A stretch of DNA of 64,000 nt, from NCBI RefSeq assembly GCF_016405965.1, contig NZ_JAEFCD010000002.1, forward strand, positions 62,001 to 126,000. Direction: 5' to 3'. Of the stretch, positions 23,886 to 33,387 are shown piece by piece. A model generated the notes under the pieces. That model saw only the letters and a list, made by a program, of their open reading frames with translations, had not been told where the DNA came from and did not search any database. Position 1 is the first letter of the stretch. Each line of letters begins with the position of its first letter. Origin of the DNA: Alteromonas sp. IB21. GTDB taxonomy: Bacteria > Pseudomonadota > Gammaproteobacteria > Enterobacterales > Alteromonadaceae. A program made the translations under genes and the position numbers.

Positions 23886-26590
23886 TTGGCTAACACCTCT
23901 TGTACATTGATGATCAACAGCACACGCCCGTCGCCAAGCAGCGCTGTTCCTGAAAACTGCGCGTATCCCGCAAGCACTCCTTCGAGGGGTTTTTGAATGA
24001 CATCGATGCCTTCATGAAACTTATCGATGATTAACCCAAACTCTCCCTGCGGTGCCGAAACAACCAGAATTGAGTGTTCTTCTTTTTCCTCGGCCTCGTC
24101 GAAACCCAGTGCATCACGCAAATTACACAGTGGAATAAGCTTTTCTCGGATAACAAGAACATGTTCGTTGCGGATACGTTGAATATCAGAAGTAGGGACT
24201 TTAACGGTCTCAACCACCGCATCCATCCCCACGCCAAACATTTGGTCGCTCACTTCAAACATCATCACGCGATTAACCGACATGGTTTGAGGTAACAGCA
24301 GCTTAAAGGTCGTACCCACGCCCACTTCGCTGTGCATTTCGATAGTGCCGCCCGCTTGACTGACCATGGTTTTAACCGCATCCATGCCCACGCCACGACC
24401 GGAAAGATCCGACACTTGTTCACTGGTCGAAAAACCCGCGGCAAAAACAAGCTGTAGCGCTTCGTTATCGTCTAAGCTCTCAAGTTGTGCTTCACTAATT
24501 ACCCCTTTTTGAAAGGCCAGCAGCTTAATTTTAGTGGGGTCTATACCTTTTCCATCATCGCGAATTTCAATAATTACGCTGTCATCAAGGGGCGTGGCAA
24601 TAAGGTCAATACGGCCCATTTCTGACTTGCCAGCCGCAAGCCGTTCTGCTGGCGATTCAATACCGTGATCAATGCTGTTTCTCAATAAATGAATGAGCGG
24701 CTCTGAAAGTGATTCAATTAAGTTTTTATCAAACTCAGTGTCTTCACCCTGCAGAAAAAGCTCAATTTTTTTATCGAGCTTTCTAGCTAAGTCCCTCACT
24801 AAACGAGGGTAGCGTTGGAATACATGAGAAACGGGTACCATACGTATTTGCAATACCGCGCTTTGAAGTGATTCAGTGAGGCGATTAACAATAGAAAAAT
24901 GGGCTTTAATTTGCTTGCTAAGCTTTCTACTTCCCCCCTCTTCCTCGGCTTGTTTAGCAAGATAGGGTAAAGAGTTTTTGGCCACCGTTAGCTCGCCCAC
25001 AATGTCCATTAAGTAGTCGATCTTGGCTTGATCGACCTTTAGCATCTTAACCGCCTGACGCTCGGCTTTTACGGGCTGTGCACTTTCGTTGGTACTGTTT
25101 AAGGCATTACTCTCTGTGTTATTTCCTGCTTTCTCTGGTGTATCCGTCGTCTGCGTAGCCACCGCTGACATATCTTCTGCGCTTTGCTGCTTTAGTGTTT
25201 CATCAGCTTGCTCATTGATTGTTTCGTCATCTAACGCATTGCAAATAGCCAACGCCAAGGTACCTTCATCGCTAAAGGTTTCACCTAAGATGTTCCCTAC
25301 AAGCCCTGATATAGAGGGAAACATAAACTCCGACTTATAGTTATCTGAATTCAAAAGCGTAAGTTGCTGAGTAAGAATTGCCTTTTCATGAGGAGCTAGA
25401 ATTTTTTCGGGGCGCGCTGAAATGTCTGATGGCTTGGCATTAGATTCAAGGGGAGCGTCTTCATCTGCGTTTCCCAATACACTGACATTTGCAGTATCAT
25501 CAGTACCGACAACCGCGTCATTGCTTTGGCCTATGCTTTCGTTGGCGCTTTCTGCTGTTTCCGCAACACTGCTTGACTCAGGCCCACGAAGAAAATCTAG
25601 CTCACTTGCTGCTGATAAAAATTGTAAAGTAGCGCGCTTGGCATCATCACAGTGCGCATCACCAATATCTTGAGAAGCAAGTAGTAGCCCTGCACTGGCG
25701 TTAACCTGCTCAAGGTTATTGTCTGCTAGCGCATCTGATAATGTCTGGTCAGCGATTTGGGCAACGTTATCTATAATTTTGCTAACGCAACTTGCTCTTA
25801 ACGCCTGGCTAGAAAATACAGTAACGGTATATTGTCCTTCGTAATACGCCATGTGCTGCTTGATTGCATCTTCATCTGCACAACCGAGCGCCTCAATACT
25901 GGTCACGCAGTTATAAATATCGGCATCATGGTTAAGTTCGGGCATGTCAATATTGAACGCTTTGAGCCCCGGTAAGGCTAGCAAAACATTAATAGGGTCC
26001 TCGCCGCGAAAGAAACAACCTTCATCGGGTGTATATCTCACTAGATAACAGTATGGTCCCTCGACCTGACACAAGAGTTTAATATCTGCGTTTTCGCTAA
26101 AGCTTGCTAAAAGGTCTATTTGCTCGTCAGTTAGGAATTTATCATCTAGTGATACTGTGCTAGTCGGTGAAGCTTCATTTTTAATGCCTGCGCCATCTGA
26201 TGCGTCAGGATCGATAAAGTACCGGAGCTTCGCACCTAGGTTAGTCGATATGGGTTGCCACTGTTCAAGGTCTTGTGAGCCCACTTCTAACTCGTCAAAC
26301 CAAATCGAAATTTGGTCTAAAGCCTCTAGCAGCAATTCGCCGATATCGTCGCTGAAAGCTACTTCGTTAGCTCTTACACTATCGAGTAAGTCTTCTGCAG
26401 CATGCGCTAACCGAGTTAAGGGTTTTATATCAAATAAGTCAGATGACCCCTTTATGGTGTGCAAATCGCGAAATATCTTATCTACACGTTCTGACGATGA
26501 TCCCGACGATTGAATTTCTAGTAATTCTTGGCTCGCCGACTCTAGATTTTCTCGCGACTCTCCGATGAATACGTCAAGTAACTCACTCAT
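23876..26590 (-). CDS. cheA: Chemotaxis histidine kinase CheA (F9/cluster-I type)
   Basis: Cytoplasmic kinase that phosphorylates the CheY and CheB proteins. The 904-residue chain has an Hpt domain with the phospho-accepting His44 (LHTIKGSS), a P2-like region (YLVRYTPDEGCFFRGEDP, around residues 180-260), a long acidic, Ser/Thr/Asn-rich linker of about 200 residues to about 510, the dimerisation domain (about 516-580), the HATPase domain with N box LRNSIDHGIE (about 635-645), G1 DDGKGID (about 678-684) and G2 GRGVGMD (about 731-737), and a C-terminal CheW-like domain. I chose the ATG at 26590: GGAGG is five bases upstream and it overlaps the cheY stop. A TTG 15 bases upstream is less likely. 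Confidence 0.96.
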   Translation of the reverse strand: MSELLDVFIGESRENLESASQELLEIQSSGSSSERVDKIFRDLHTIKGSSDLFDIKPLTRLAHAAEDLLDSVRANEVAFSDDIGELLLEALDQISIWFDELEVGSQDLEQWQPISTNLGAKLRYFIDPDASDGAGIKNEASPTSTVSLDDKFLTDEQIDLLASFSENADIKLLCQVEGPYCYLVRYTPDEGCFFRGEDPINVLLALPGLKAFNIDMPELNHDADIYNCVTSIEALGCADEDAIKQHMAYYEGQYTVTVFSSQALRASCVSKIIDNVAQIADQTLSDALADNNLEQVNASAGLLLASQDIGDAHCDDAKRATLQFLSAASELDFLRGPESSSVAETAESANESIGQSNDAVVGTDDTANVSVLGNADEDAPLESNAKPSDISARPEKILAPHEKAILTQQLTLLNSDNYKSEFMFPSISGLVGNILGETFSDEGTLALAICNALDDETINEQADETLKQQSAEDMSAVATQTTDTPEKAGNNTESNALNSTNESAQPVKAERQAVKMLKVDQAKIDYLMDIVGELTVAKNSLPYLAKQAEEEGGSRKLSKQIKAHFSIVNRLTESLQSAVLQIRMVPVSHVFQRYPRLVRDLARKLDKKIELFLQGEDTEFDKNLIESLSEPLIHLLRNSIDHGIESPAERLAAGKSEMGRIDLIATPLDDSVIIEIRDDGKGIDPTKIKLLAFQKGVISEAQLESLDDNEALQLVFAAGFSTSEQVSDLSGRGVGMDAVKTMVSQAGGTIEMHSEVGVGTTFKLLLPQTMSVNRVMMFEVSDQMFGVGMDAVVETVKVPTSDIQRIRNEHVLVIREKLIPLCNLRDALGFDEAEEKEEHSILVVSAPQGEFGLIIDKFHEGIDVIQKPLEGVLAGYAQFSGTALLGDGRVLLIINVQEVLAKCL

Positions 26591-26960
26591 TGGCGCCTCC
26601 TCCAATCACTGCACTTACAACCGATTTAAGCATGTCTGCATCAACAGGCTTGGTCATGTAGTAATTTGCGCCGCATTGGTACGCACGTTCGGCATCTTGA
26701 TTAGCCGACTCGGTGCTTATCATGATTACGGGGACCGCGCGCAACGCCTCGTTGCGACGAATTTCTTTGCACAGTCGGTAGCCATCCATTTTTGGCATAT
26801 TCACATCAACTAAAAACAAATCAACCTGTGTACCAATGGCTTTTTCAAGCGCTTCTACTCCGTTTTCCGCTTCTTCAATAATCCTATCCGGCGTGGACAC
26901 TAGCTTTTTGTGGAACATCCTGACCGTAGTGGCATCATCAACAATCATTACTGTTTTCAT
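26583..26960 (-). CDS. cheY: CheY-like response regulator (first of the operon)
   Basis: A 125-residue single receiver domain: Asp8/Asp9 in VMIVDDATTV, phospho-acceptor Asp52 in LVDVNMPKMDG, the Thr/Ser switch in MISTES and Lys in YMTKPVD. The chosen ATG at 26960 has GGAGAG upstream and starts at the domain; an upstream in-frame ATG adds 12 residues that overlap cheR. It sits directly between cheR (1-bp gap) and cheA (8-bp overlap), the place of the CheY in V. cholerae cluster I. Confidence 0.94.
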   Translation of the reverse strand: MKTVMIVDDATTVRMFHKKLVSTPDRIIEEAENGVEALEKAIGTQVDLFLVDVNMPKMDGYRLCKEIRRNEALRAVPVIMISTESANQDAERAYQCGANYYMTKPVDADMLKSVVSAVIGGGANE

Positions 26961-26961
26961 C

Positions 26962-27816
26962 TTATGCCTCTCCTGCAAGTGGCTTCTGATAGGCAATCAC
27001 ATCGCCAAACTTGCGTACCTTAAACATAGAAGAAATGCGACTCATCGACTCACTATGCCCCAAAAAGATATAGCCGCCTGGCTTCATGGCGTCGTAAAGA
27101 ACATGCGCCGCCTTTTTGCGTGATTCATCGTCGAAGTAAATGAGTAGATTGCGACAAAAAATCAGGTCAAAGTGCCGAAACTGTTTCATATTGGTGCCCG
27201 ACAATATATTGGCGAGGGTAAATGACACCGACTCGCGAATATCTTCGCTTAGCTGGTATTGCCCATTTGCCTCTTTGAAGTATTTTTTTACCAACGGCAA
27301 CGGGATATTTTGCACGGAGCGTTTTGAATAGAGCCCTTTTTTCGCTGATGCTAATACATTACTGTCGATATCGGAAGAAATCAGTTCCACATCTCTGTGA
27401 GCTAAACCTTTCCAATACTCAATAAGGTAGATAGCAATTGAATATGGTTCTTCACCCGTGCTTGAAGGTACAGACCAAATTCTCAAGTCCTCCCCGGGCG
27501 GACGGTAACTATCGAGCTCGTCCATAATATCTCGAGTCATGGCTTCGAACTGATATTCTTCTCGAAAGAAATAGGTTTCATTAACCGTCATCGAATTCAC
27601 TAAGTTTTGGAACTCTTCGCCAGAAGCCTGAAATCGCATATAGGTAAAGTAGCCTTTGAAGCTCGAATGGCCGGTGGCTTTCATTCGCTCATGAAGACGC
27701 TTATCAACGAAGTAGCGCTTCGAGTCTTCAAAGTGAATTCCCGTTTTCCGGTAAAACATAGAGCGGAACCGTTCGAAGTCGGCAGCATCTATTTTATCTA
27801 ATGCTGCGCTACTCAT
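26962..27816 (-). CDS. cheR: Chemoreceptor glutamate methyltransferase CheR
   Basis: SAM-dependent methyltransferase for receptor adaptation. The 284-residue product has the N-terminal helical CheR domain (DFERFRSMFYRKTGIHF and SMTVNETYFFRE, the latter near residues 75-86) and the Rossmann domain with IWSVPSSTGEEPYSIAI (a variant of the usual SAGCSTGEEPYS, with PSS in place of AGC), HFDLIFCRNLLIYFD and GYIFLGHSES. It overlaps the upstream HEAT-like gene by 8 bp. As neither receptor shows a clear CheR-binding pentapeptide, methylation would occur without tethering. Confidence 0.96.
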   Translation of the reverse strand: MSSAALDKIDAADFERFRSMFYRKTGIHFEDSKRYFVDKRLHERMKATGHSSFKGYFTYMRFQASGEEFQNLVNSMTVNETYFFREEYQFEAMTRDIMDELDSYRPPGEDLRIWSVPSSTGEEPYSIAIYLIEYWKGLAHRDVELISSDIDSNVLASAKKGLYSKRSVQNIPLPLVKKYFKEANGQYQLSEDIRESVSFTLANILSGTNMKQFRHFDLIFCRNLLIYFDDESRKKAAHVLYDAMKPGGYIFLGHSESMSRISSMFKVRKFGDVIAYQKPLAGEA

Positions 27817-28450
27817 CAGCGCCCCTTACCTGATTTCGTATCAGTGATATGACAAATTGGATATAGCTGTGATTTGGGAAGCGGCTTTCTACTGTTTGCA
27901 AAATATCGAGTGTCGAGGTATCGGCAATCTCTGCGAGTTTATCGAGCGCTGTGCCGACAACATTTTCATTATCATCTGTTAATGCAAACTGGTGCAGCCA
28001 ATTTAAGGCTTCAATATGTGCTACGGCGCCAATGATATCTACACAGAAAATGCGCGTGTCTGGGTCGTTGTCTTTCATAAGAAGGTTAACGTTGGCCGCA
28101 AACACGTCTGGGTTTTGCTGCATAAGTTCTATGGCGCCGTTTCGAAGCTGCACGTGTTCGCTTTTAAGCATGGTGAGCACTTGTGATGCGTGACTGTCTG
28201 ACATATCGTGCTCAAGTGCACTAAATAGCGCTTCGATAACGGTAGGGTCGTCTTCAAGAGGCAGTCGATCAATAAACGCATCATGTGCGTCTTGCTGACC
28301 ACTTAGATCTCTTATCGCCCATCGACGCACGTCTCTGTCGTTTGAGCTAAGGTCGTTAACAAGTTGTTCTGTGGTTCGCGGGTGGTGGCGTTTCTCATCA
28401 AACTCATCGCCATGGTTTGCAATAGGCTCCGCTTTCTTTTTTAAACCCAT
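27809..28450 (-). CDS. HEAT-repeat-like helical protein of the chemosensory operon
   Basis: A 213-residue soluble protein made of paired helices with recurring D-N-P-D-T/V-x-x-A motifs: SSNDRDVRRWAIRDL (about 36-50), LEDDPTVIEALFSAL, LKSEHVQLRNGAIELM, MKDNDPDTRIFCVDIIG and TDDNENVVGTALDKLAEI. This spacing is typical of HEAT/PBS-lyase-type repeats that act as protein-binding scaffolds. I chose the ATG at 28450 because AGGAGA precedes it; an upstream start overlapping cheB is less likely. It lies between cheB and cheR. HEAT proteins also occur in the Che7 system of Myxococcus, so an adaptor role within the array is plausible. Confidence 0.85.
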   Translation of the reverse strand: MGLKKKAEPIANHGDEFDEKRHHPRTTEQLVNDLSSNDRDVRRWAIRDLSGQQDAHDAFIDRLPLEDDPTVIEALFSALEHDMSDSHASQVLTMLKSEHVQLRNGAIELMQQNPDVFAANVNLLMKDNDPDTRIFCVDIIGAVAHIEALNWLHQFALTDDNENVVGTALDKLAEIADTSTLDILQTVESRFPNHSYIQFVISLIRNQVRGADE

Positions 28451-28464
28451 TTTGACTTCTCCTG

Positions 28465-29502
28465 TTAACGACAAAGCACATTGAGTTTCGATGCAACTTT
28501 TGGACTGTCTAGGACAAAACTGGCACAGCCTGCTTCGATAAGCTCTTTGGGCATACCAAATACGACCGAGGTAGCTTCGCTCTCCGCGATAGTTGTCGCT
28601 CCTTCTTTAAATGCTTTACTCATTGCCGCAACGCCATCACACCCCATACCCGTTAGTTGAACGCATAGCATAGACAGCGGTTTGTAGCAGGTAAGCGCGC
28701 TGTCTACCATCCGATCTACGCTGGGGTGCCATAGAAAGCTGGGGCTGGACGGCACAGGCCGCGCGAAAACATCGCTTCCTACTTTCGAAAAAGAGAGATC
28801 TGCATCGCCTTTCGCTAAGTAGACGGTGCCTGGTTTTATTGGCATCTTACTGTCGACTTCAACAACATTAAGCGAACTTAAACCATCTAACCGCTTCGCC
28901 AGTGCACAGGTGAAAGACGCTGGCATATGCTGAGAAATGACAACGGGTACCGGGAACGTCGGGCTTAGATTTGATACTAGGTGTTCCAGCTTCTTAGGCC
29001 CCCCCGTTGAAACGCCTACTAGCACCACTTCAAAGGGTGCACTCTTGTTACTTCGAATCACTTTTTGATTAACGACAGGCGGTGTTTTTATGATGGGACG
29101 CTGGGGTTTACCGGTTTTCGCTAACGCATGGATTTTATTAATAAGCGGGACTTCTAAATCTGAGATATCCCGTGAAACAGTGCCCCCAGTCTTTAGAACA
29201 AAGTCACTGGCACCAAGCGCCAGCGCCTCTAGCGTAATGGTTGCGCCTTTTTGTGTTAACGAAGACACCATGATGATGGGACATGAATAAAGCTTTTTCA
29301 GCATGGCTAAGCATGTCATGCCGTCCATTACCGGCATATTGATATCTAACGTTATGCAGTCGGGCTCAAACTCTATCGCTTTTGATAACGCTTCTTCGCC
29401 GTTACGCGCTATCCGAACGTTAAAGCCCTCTTTCTCAAAAAGCTCCGTAAACAACTTACGCATTAACGCTGAGTCATCGACGATAAGTACTTTCACTGTC
29501 AT
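28465..29502 (-). CDS. cheB: Chemotaxis response regulator / protein-glutamate methylesterase CheB
   Basis: Removes methyl groups from receptors after phosphorylation by CheA. The receiver domain (1-120) has Asp9/Asp10 and phospho-acceptor Asp53 (TLDINMPVMDG); the methylesterase domain (about 155-345) has the triad Ser165 (VGVSTGGPKKL), His192 (VISQHMPASF) and Asp289 (TGMGCDGVAAM). The 345-residue length is typical. The chosen ATG at 29502 has GAGG about eight bases upstream; an upstream TTG is less likely. It follows the triple-CheW gene by 19 bp. Confidence 0.97.
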   Translation of the reverse strand: MTVKVLIVDDSALMRKLFTELFEKEGFNVRIARNGEEALSKAIEFEPDCITLDINMPVMDGMTCLAMLKKLYSCPIIMVSSLTQKGATITLEALALGASDFVLKTGGTVSRDISDLEVPLINKIHALAKTGKPQRPIIKTPPVVNQKVIRSNKSAPFEVVLVGVSTGGPKKLEHLVSNLSPTFPVPVVISQHMPASFTCALAKRLDGLSSLNVVEVDSKMPIKPGTVYLAKGDADLSFSKVGSDVFARPVPSSPSFLWHPSVDRMVDSALTCYKPLSMLCVQLTGMGCDGVAAMSKAFKEGATTIAESEATSVVFGMPKELIEAGCASFVLDSPKVASKLNVLCR

Positions 29503-29521
29503 ACATAACCTCAAACGTTAG

Positions 29522-31069
29522 TTAGCATTGCTCTTGAGCCGTTGCAACGGCGTTGTCGTTAAGCAACACATTGGGTTCGATAATTTGGATGATGCGCTTT
29601 TCGTCGTTGAGTTTTATCAATCGATTTAGAAATTCAGACTGCATATCAGAGAGTGATGGGGCATTTTCAATGGTCTGTCTCACCACTGTTTTAACTTCGG
29701 CTACGCCATCTACAATGAACCCCGTACGCTGCTTATCTTTGGTAAGAACAACAATACGCTGGCGCTCTGAGGTTTCGCTACTGGGCATTCCCAGGCGACT
29801 ACGCAAATCAATAACTGGCAGAACTGTGCCCCGAAGATTTACGATACCTTTTAGGTAGTCTGGCGTACTCGGCACACTTTCCAGCTTCTCAGGTACTCGC
29901 GTGATTTCTTGGGTGTCGTCGATGCTCACGCCATACTCTTGCCCGTTAATCCAGAAAATCACGTATTGCTCGCAATCATCTTCGTCAATCACCACATCAT
30001 TACCTTCACTCATTTGCGACTCCTGCTTGATATCGTCTTCAATACTGCTAAGTACACTCATCAACGCGCGCCCGTATACGTTAGAAAGGTTAATAATGGA
30101 CACCAATCGCTTGCCACCATCGCTACGGTATACGGCTTCTAGAAGCCCCGATTCCGCACCGTCGTTACATACTGATGGCACGCTTTCTAACTCTGATTCT
30201 GATATAGACACCACGTTACTGACCTTGGCTACGACAAAGCCTATGCTGCCAAACTCACTGTTTTGTGTAACTACAATGCGCGAGGCTTCATTGATCTCGG
30301 TGGACATCATGCCGATGGCGTTCGATAAGTCGACAATAGGAATGATACGGCCGCGTAGGTTAACCAAACCGAGGACAGCTGGTGCACTGTCTGGTAGCTG
30401 GGATATATCTGCGGGCACCCGAACAATCTCTTCTACGTCTTGGAGGTGAAAGGCAAATTCTTGGTCTTCTAGAGAGAAACACACCAACTGTTGAAGACTA
30501 TCATTTTCGTTTGCGTCACCCACTTCATCGCTGTCAATGCGTCTCATCCCCGATAATTGCATGGCATTGCCGTCTTGCTTTGTTACAGCTTGCGCTCTGG
30601 CAAGTGAAGAAACATCAAGGATTTGCTCTACAGGATGGTCGCTTTGCTTAATTATTCCGAGCATATACTCATAGGCGATAGATTCCGTCATTGATGCTTT
30701 TTCAATAACGACGTCGTTTGTCGCACTGTATACCCGAAGCACTCTGTCGACTAAAAAGCCTATGCTGCCAAGCTCAGATTCCACTACAATAACGCGAGTA
30801 ACATCGCTCGCCTCTGCATGGGTACCTAACAAAATGGCGCTTAAGTCATAAACGGGAAGTACATTTCCGCGCAGGTTAGCTAAACCAATCATCTGCGGTG
30901 GCCCAAGCGGCACCGAGACCATGGTGGGTACGCGAATGATTTCGCCCACCGATAGCATAGGAAAGGTAAAGCGCTCTTGGTTGACCAAGAAAGAAACGAA
31001 CTGTTGTTCGCCGTCAGTCGCTTGATCCGTGTTGCTTTCAGTTTCATCGAATGTATTGCCGTTGCTCAT
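29522..31069 (-). CDS. cheW: Triple-domain CheW scaffold protein
   Basis: Couples receptors to CheA in the array. A normal CheW is about 160 residues with one domain; this 515-residue protein has three in tandem (about 22-158, 192-332 and 366-503), each with its own NLRG motif (65-68, 237-240, 411-414) followed by LPVYDL, IPIVDL and LPVIDL. Acidic, variable linkers join them. There is no membrane segment. One chain could therefore bridge several CheA or receptor tips. It lies between the double-tip receptor gene (35-bp gap) and cheB, as the multi-domain CheW in V. cholerae cluster I does. Confidence 0.93.
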   Translation of the reverse strand: MSNGNTFDETESNTDQATDGEQQFVSFLVNQERFTFPMLSVGEIIRVPTMVSVPLGPPQMIGLANLRGNVLPVYDLSAILLGTHAEASDVTRVIVVESELGSIGFLVDRVLRVYSATNDVVIEKASMTESIAYEYMLGIIKQSDHPVEQILDVSSLARAQAVTKQDGNAMQLSGMRRIDSDEVGDANENDSLQQLVCFSLEDQEFAFHLQDVEEIVRVPADISQLPDSAPAVLGLVNLRGRIIPIVDLSNAIGMMSTEINEASRIVVTQNSEFGSIGFVVAKVSNVVSISESELESVPSVCNDGAESGLLEAVYRSDGGKRLVSIINLSNVYGRALMSVLSSIEDDIKQESQMSEGNDVVIDEDDCEQYVIFWINGQEYGVSIDDTQEITRVPEKLESVPSTPDYLKGIVNLRGTVLPVIDLRSRLGMPSSETSERQRIVVLTKDKQRTGFIVDGVAEVKTVVRQTIENAPSLSDMQSEFLNRLIKLNDEKRIIQIIEPNVLLNDNAVATAQEQC

Positions 31070-31104
31070 GAGGCAAGCTCCTCTTTACAGTCTAGCGCGA
31101 TGGA

Positions 31105-33012
31105 TTAGCCGTTTTGCATTTCGTCTGCCACCGAAGCAATTTCTTCAATAGACTTGGCCAACATCTCCATACCTTTACTTTGCTGCTCAGCGGCACTCAG
31201 CGCCTGCTGGCAGTTACTGCTTGCCTCCTCATTGGCCGTCGCGATTTGCTCTAAACCACGCTGAGCTTGTGTCACTCCCGCAGCTATTTCTTCACCCCGA
31301 ACTTTCATTGCTTTGTTGTATTCAACAACATCATTAATATCTGTAGAAATTTGTTCTACATCTCGGGTGGTTTGCTTGGCTTTCATCACTTCTCTATATG
31401 CGCTTTCAGCGACGTTCGTGAGGTCGGTCTTAACGCTAACTGTTTGATCCTGAATAGCTTTGATAAGATCTTTTATTTGCTCTACGTTTTCGGCAGCTTC
31501 ATCAGCTAAGCTTTGAATATCAGCCGATACCACAGCAAAGCCTTTACCATACTCACCGGCCCTTGCTGCTTCTACCGCGCCGTTTACCGCGAGCATGCTG
31601 GTTTTAACCGAAACAGTTGTAATAGTGTCAATAACCTTATCGATCTGACGGGTCATAACTTCCATTTCGCTTATAGCGCTTACATTTACCTTGCTAGTTT
31701 CAAGCGCCGTATTGATACCGCCCACCATTTCTTCAATTGCCACGCGGCTATCTTTAAGTAATGCTGCGATAGAACTTCCTTTCTCTAGCGCTAAATCACT
31801 GCTCGCTGCTGCTTTTTCAACGCCCTCTCGTAACAGATCAATATTACCCACAGCTTGATCTACAGAACTTGCTGCTTGCTGCGCCCCGTTATTAACTTGG
31901 GTAAGTGCAGTCATTATCTCGCTCGATGAACGGTTAATTTCTTCCAAACTTGCCGACAATTCCTCTGCTGATGATGCAACTTCTTCAGCGCTTTTATTAA
32001 TGTCTGTACTATTTTTGAGCTCTTCAGTGATTATTTCTAATGATTGCGCAGCCTGCTCAGCCTGTGACAAGGCTGCACTTTGCTCCGACACATTTGACGA
32101 GACTTCTTGAGCTGCAGTGGATTGTTCGTCGGCAGCGCATGATATAATTTCTGAGCCAGCTTGGATTTCTTTGGCAGCAGCATCCATTGAATTAACTAGC
32201 GCCTGTAATTCTTCAGCGCCATCAGCAATACTTTGCATATCTGCTTTAATAATGGTGAGTTGTTCGGTAACGGCCTCACCCTTTGTCACTTCTTCTAGCG
32301 CAGCCTCAGAAGAAGATTTAACCGCATCAGAAACACGATTTGACTGCTCTTGAATTAGCTCTATTTGCTTCGCAATATCCGCTGCGCTTTTATCTGAAAC
32401 CTCGGCAAGCGCTCGGACAGTGTCAGCGACGACTGCAAACCCTTTACCGTGCTTGCCAGCTCGACCAGCCTCTATTGCAGCATTAAGCGCCAGCAAATTG
32501 GTTTGATCTGCTATTCGAGTCACCTGCTTGACAGCTTCACCAATGTTTGAAGCTTGCTGTTCTAGCTCGCTCATCATCACGACCGAACGAGATTGATGCT
32601 CAGACGCGGTTTTTACGCTGGTCATCATAGTGCCTAAATCAGCTACCACTCGCTCTAAGAATATTTGTAATTCATTGGTTTTATTCATAGTGGAGCCAGC
32701 AAGCTCGAGTTGTGCTACCAGCCCCCCGGATATTTGTGTCACTGCCGCCAGGCTTTCTTGGCTTGCACTGCTTGACTCCTCTGCACCTGCTGCAATCTCG
32801 TTTACAGCGGTAGATAACTGGTCGGTAGCGCTTGATGATTGGTTTATACCGCTAGCTAGCTCAGCGGTTGCCGACGCAATACGCTCCGCTGCTTGCTGCT
32901 GCCTTGCTAGTGTTCTCGCTTTGCGGCGCTCCTCTTCCGCTTCTTTCCTCATTTTTGCGTCTACGCGAACGGTAGGTGCGACTGCTTGATCAGATGATTT
33001 TTTGAGCGCCAT
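31105..33012 (-). CDS. dosM: Cytoplasmic double-signalling-domain chemoreceptor (DosM-like)
   Basis: First gene of the operon. The 635-residue protein has no membrane segment and no ligand-binding domain; nearly all of it is Ala/Ser/Glu/Gln-rich coiled coil. It contains two complete receptor tips: [20 protein letters not shown] (from Ala168) and [20 protein letters not shown] (from Ser468), exactly 300 residues apart, each followed by GKGFAVV. This is the architecture of V. cholerae DosM, which stabilises membrane-free two-layered arrays. I chose the ATG at 33012 because GAGG stands at the right distance; an upstream ATG adds five residues. The second tip deviates more from the canonical sequence than the first. 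Confidence 0.92.
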   Translation of the reverse strand: MALKKSSDQAVAPTVRVDAKMRKEAEEERRKARTLARQQQAAERIASATAELASGINQSSSATDQLSTAVNEIAAGAEESSSASQESLAAVTQISGGLVAQLELAGSTMNKTNELQIFLERVVADLGTMMTSVKTASEHQSRSVVMMSELEQQASNIGEAVKQVTRIADQTNLLALNAAIEAGRAGKHGKGFAVVADTVRALAEVSDKSAADIAKQIELIQEQSNRVSDAVKSSSEAALEEVTKGEAVTEQLTIIKADMQSIADGAEELQALVNSMDAAAKEIQAGSEIISCAADEQSTAAQEVSSNVSEQSAALSQAEQAAQSLEIITEELKNSTDINKSAEEVASSAEELSASLEEINRSSSEIMTALTQVNNGAQQAASSVDQAVGNIDLLREGVEKAAASSDLALEKGSSIAALLKDSRVAIEEMVGGINTALETSKVNVSAISEMEVMTRQIDKVIDTITTVSVKTSMLAVNGAVEAARAGEYGKGFAVVSADIQSLADEAAENVEQIKDLIKAIQDQTVSVKTDLTNVAESAYREVMKAKQTTRDVEQISTDINDVVEYNKAMKVRGEEIAAGVTQAQRGLEQIATANEEASSNCQQALSAAEQQSKGMEMLAKSIEEIASVADEMQNG

Positions 33013-33387
33013 AGTTAACCTCGACATTTAAATGGCTGTTAATGCACGTATTAAATATCGTTTAAAAAATGGTTTATTTAAGTATAAATTCATATACTTT
33101 TATATAACGATAAACACTATTCCCTCGCTTTCACACGTTTCAGCCGCAGAAAGACGTAAATGTCGTAAAAAACACAATTTTACGTACATTGTATTAAAAC
33201 AAGAGTTTATGTATGTACTTTAGCCAACGATGAAAAGCGCAACTTTGTCAACGTACAAAAGTCTAAGGGGGCAAACTGTGGAGTTAAATTTTTTGAAGAA
33301 AAAACAGTTGGAAACGATTCAATTATACTTAGGTATAAGAAAAAAGCGGCTATTAGCCGCTTTGATTTTTCATTATGTTAAGCGCTG
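33013..33387. other. Region between mutT and the chemosensory operon
   Basis: This 375-bp AT-rich gap should hold the promoter of the whole chemosensory operon, reading left. I could not identify a convincing sigma-70, sigma-28 or sigma-54 promoter by eye: a TTGACA near 33252-33257 on the minus strand lacks a suitably spaced -10. The mutT terminator at 33341-33363 is the only clear element. Short open frames here show no family resemblance. Confidence 0.5.
33341..33363 (-). terminator. Intrinsic terminator of the secA-mutT transcript
   Basis: Stem AAAGCGGCT / AGCCGCTTT with a 3-base loop; on the minus strand it ends in a T-run. It closes the secA-mutT transcript before the chemosensory operon. 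Confidence 0.9.

Noticed and set aside
29901-30449. 182-codon plus-strand frame opposite the triple cheW gene
   Set aside because: Entirely antisense to a well-supported gene; composition is typical of a shadow frame.
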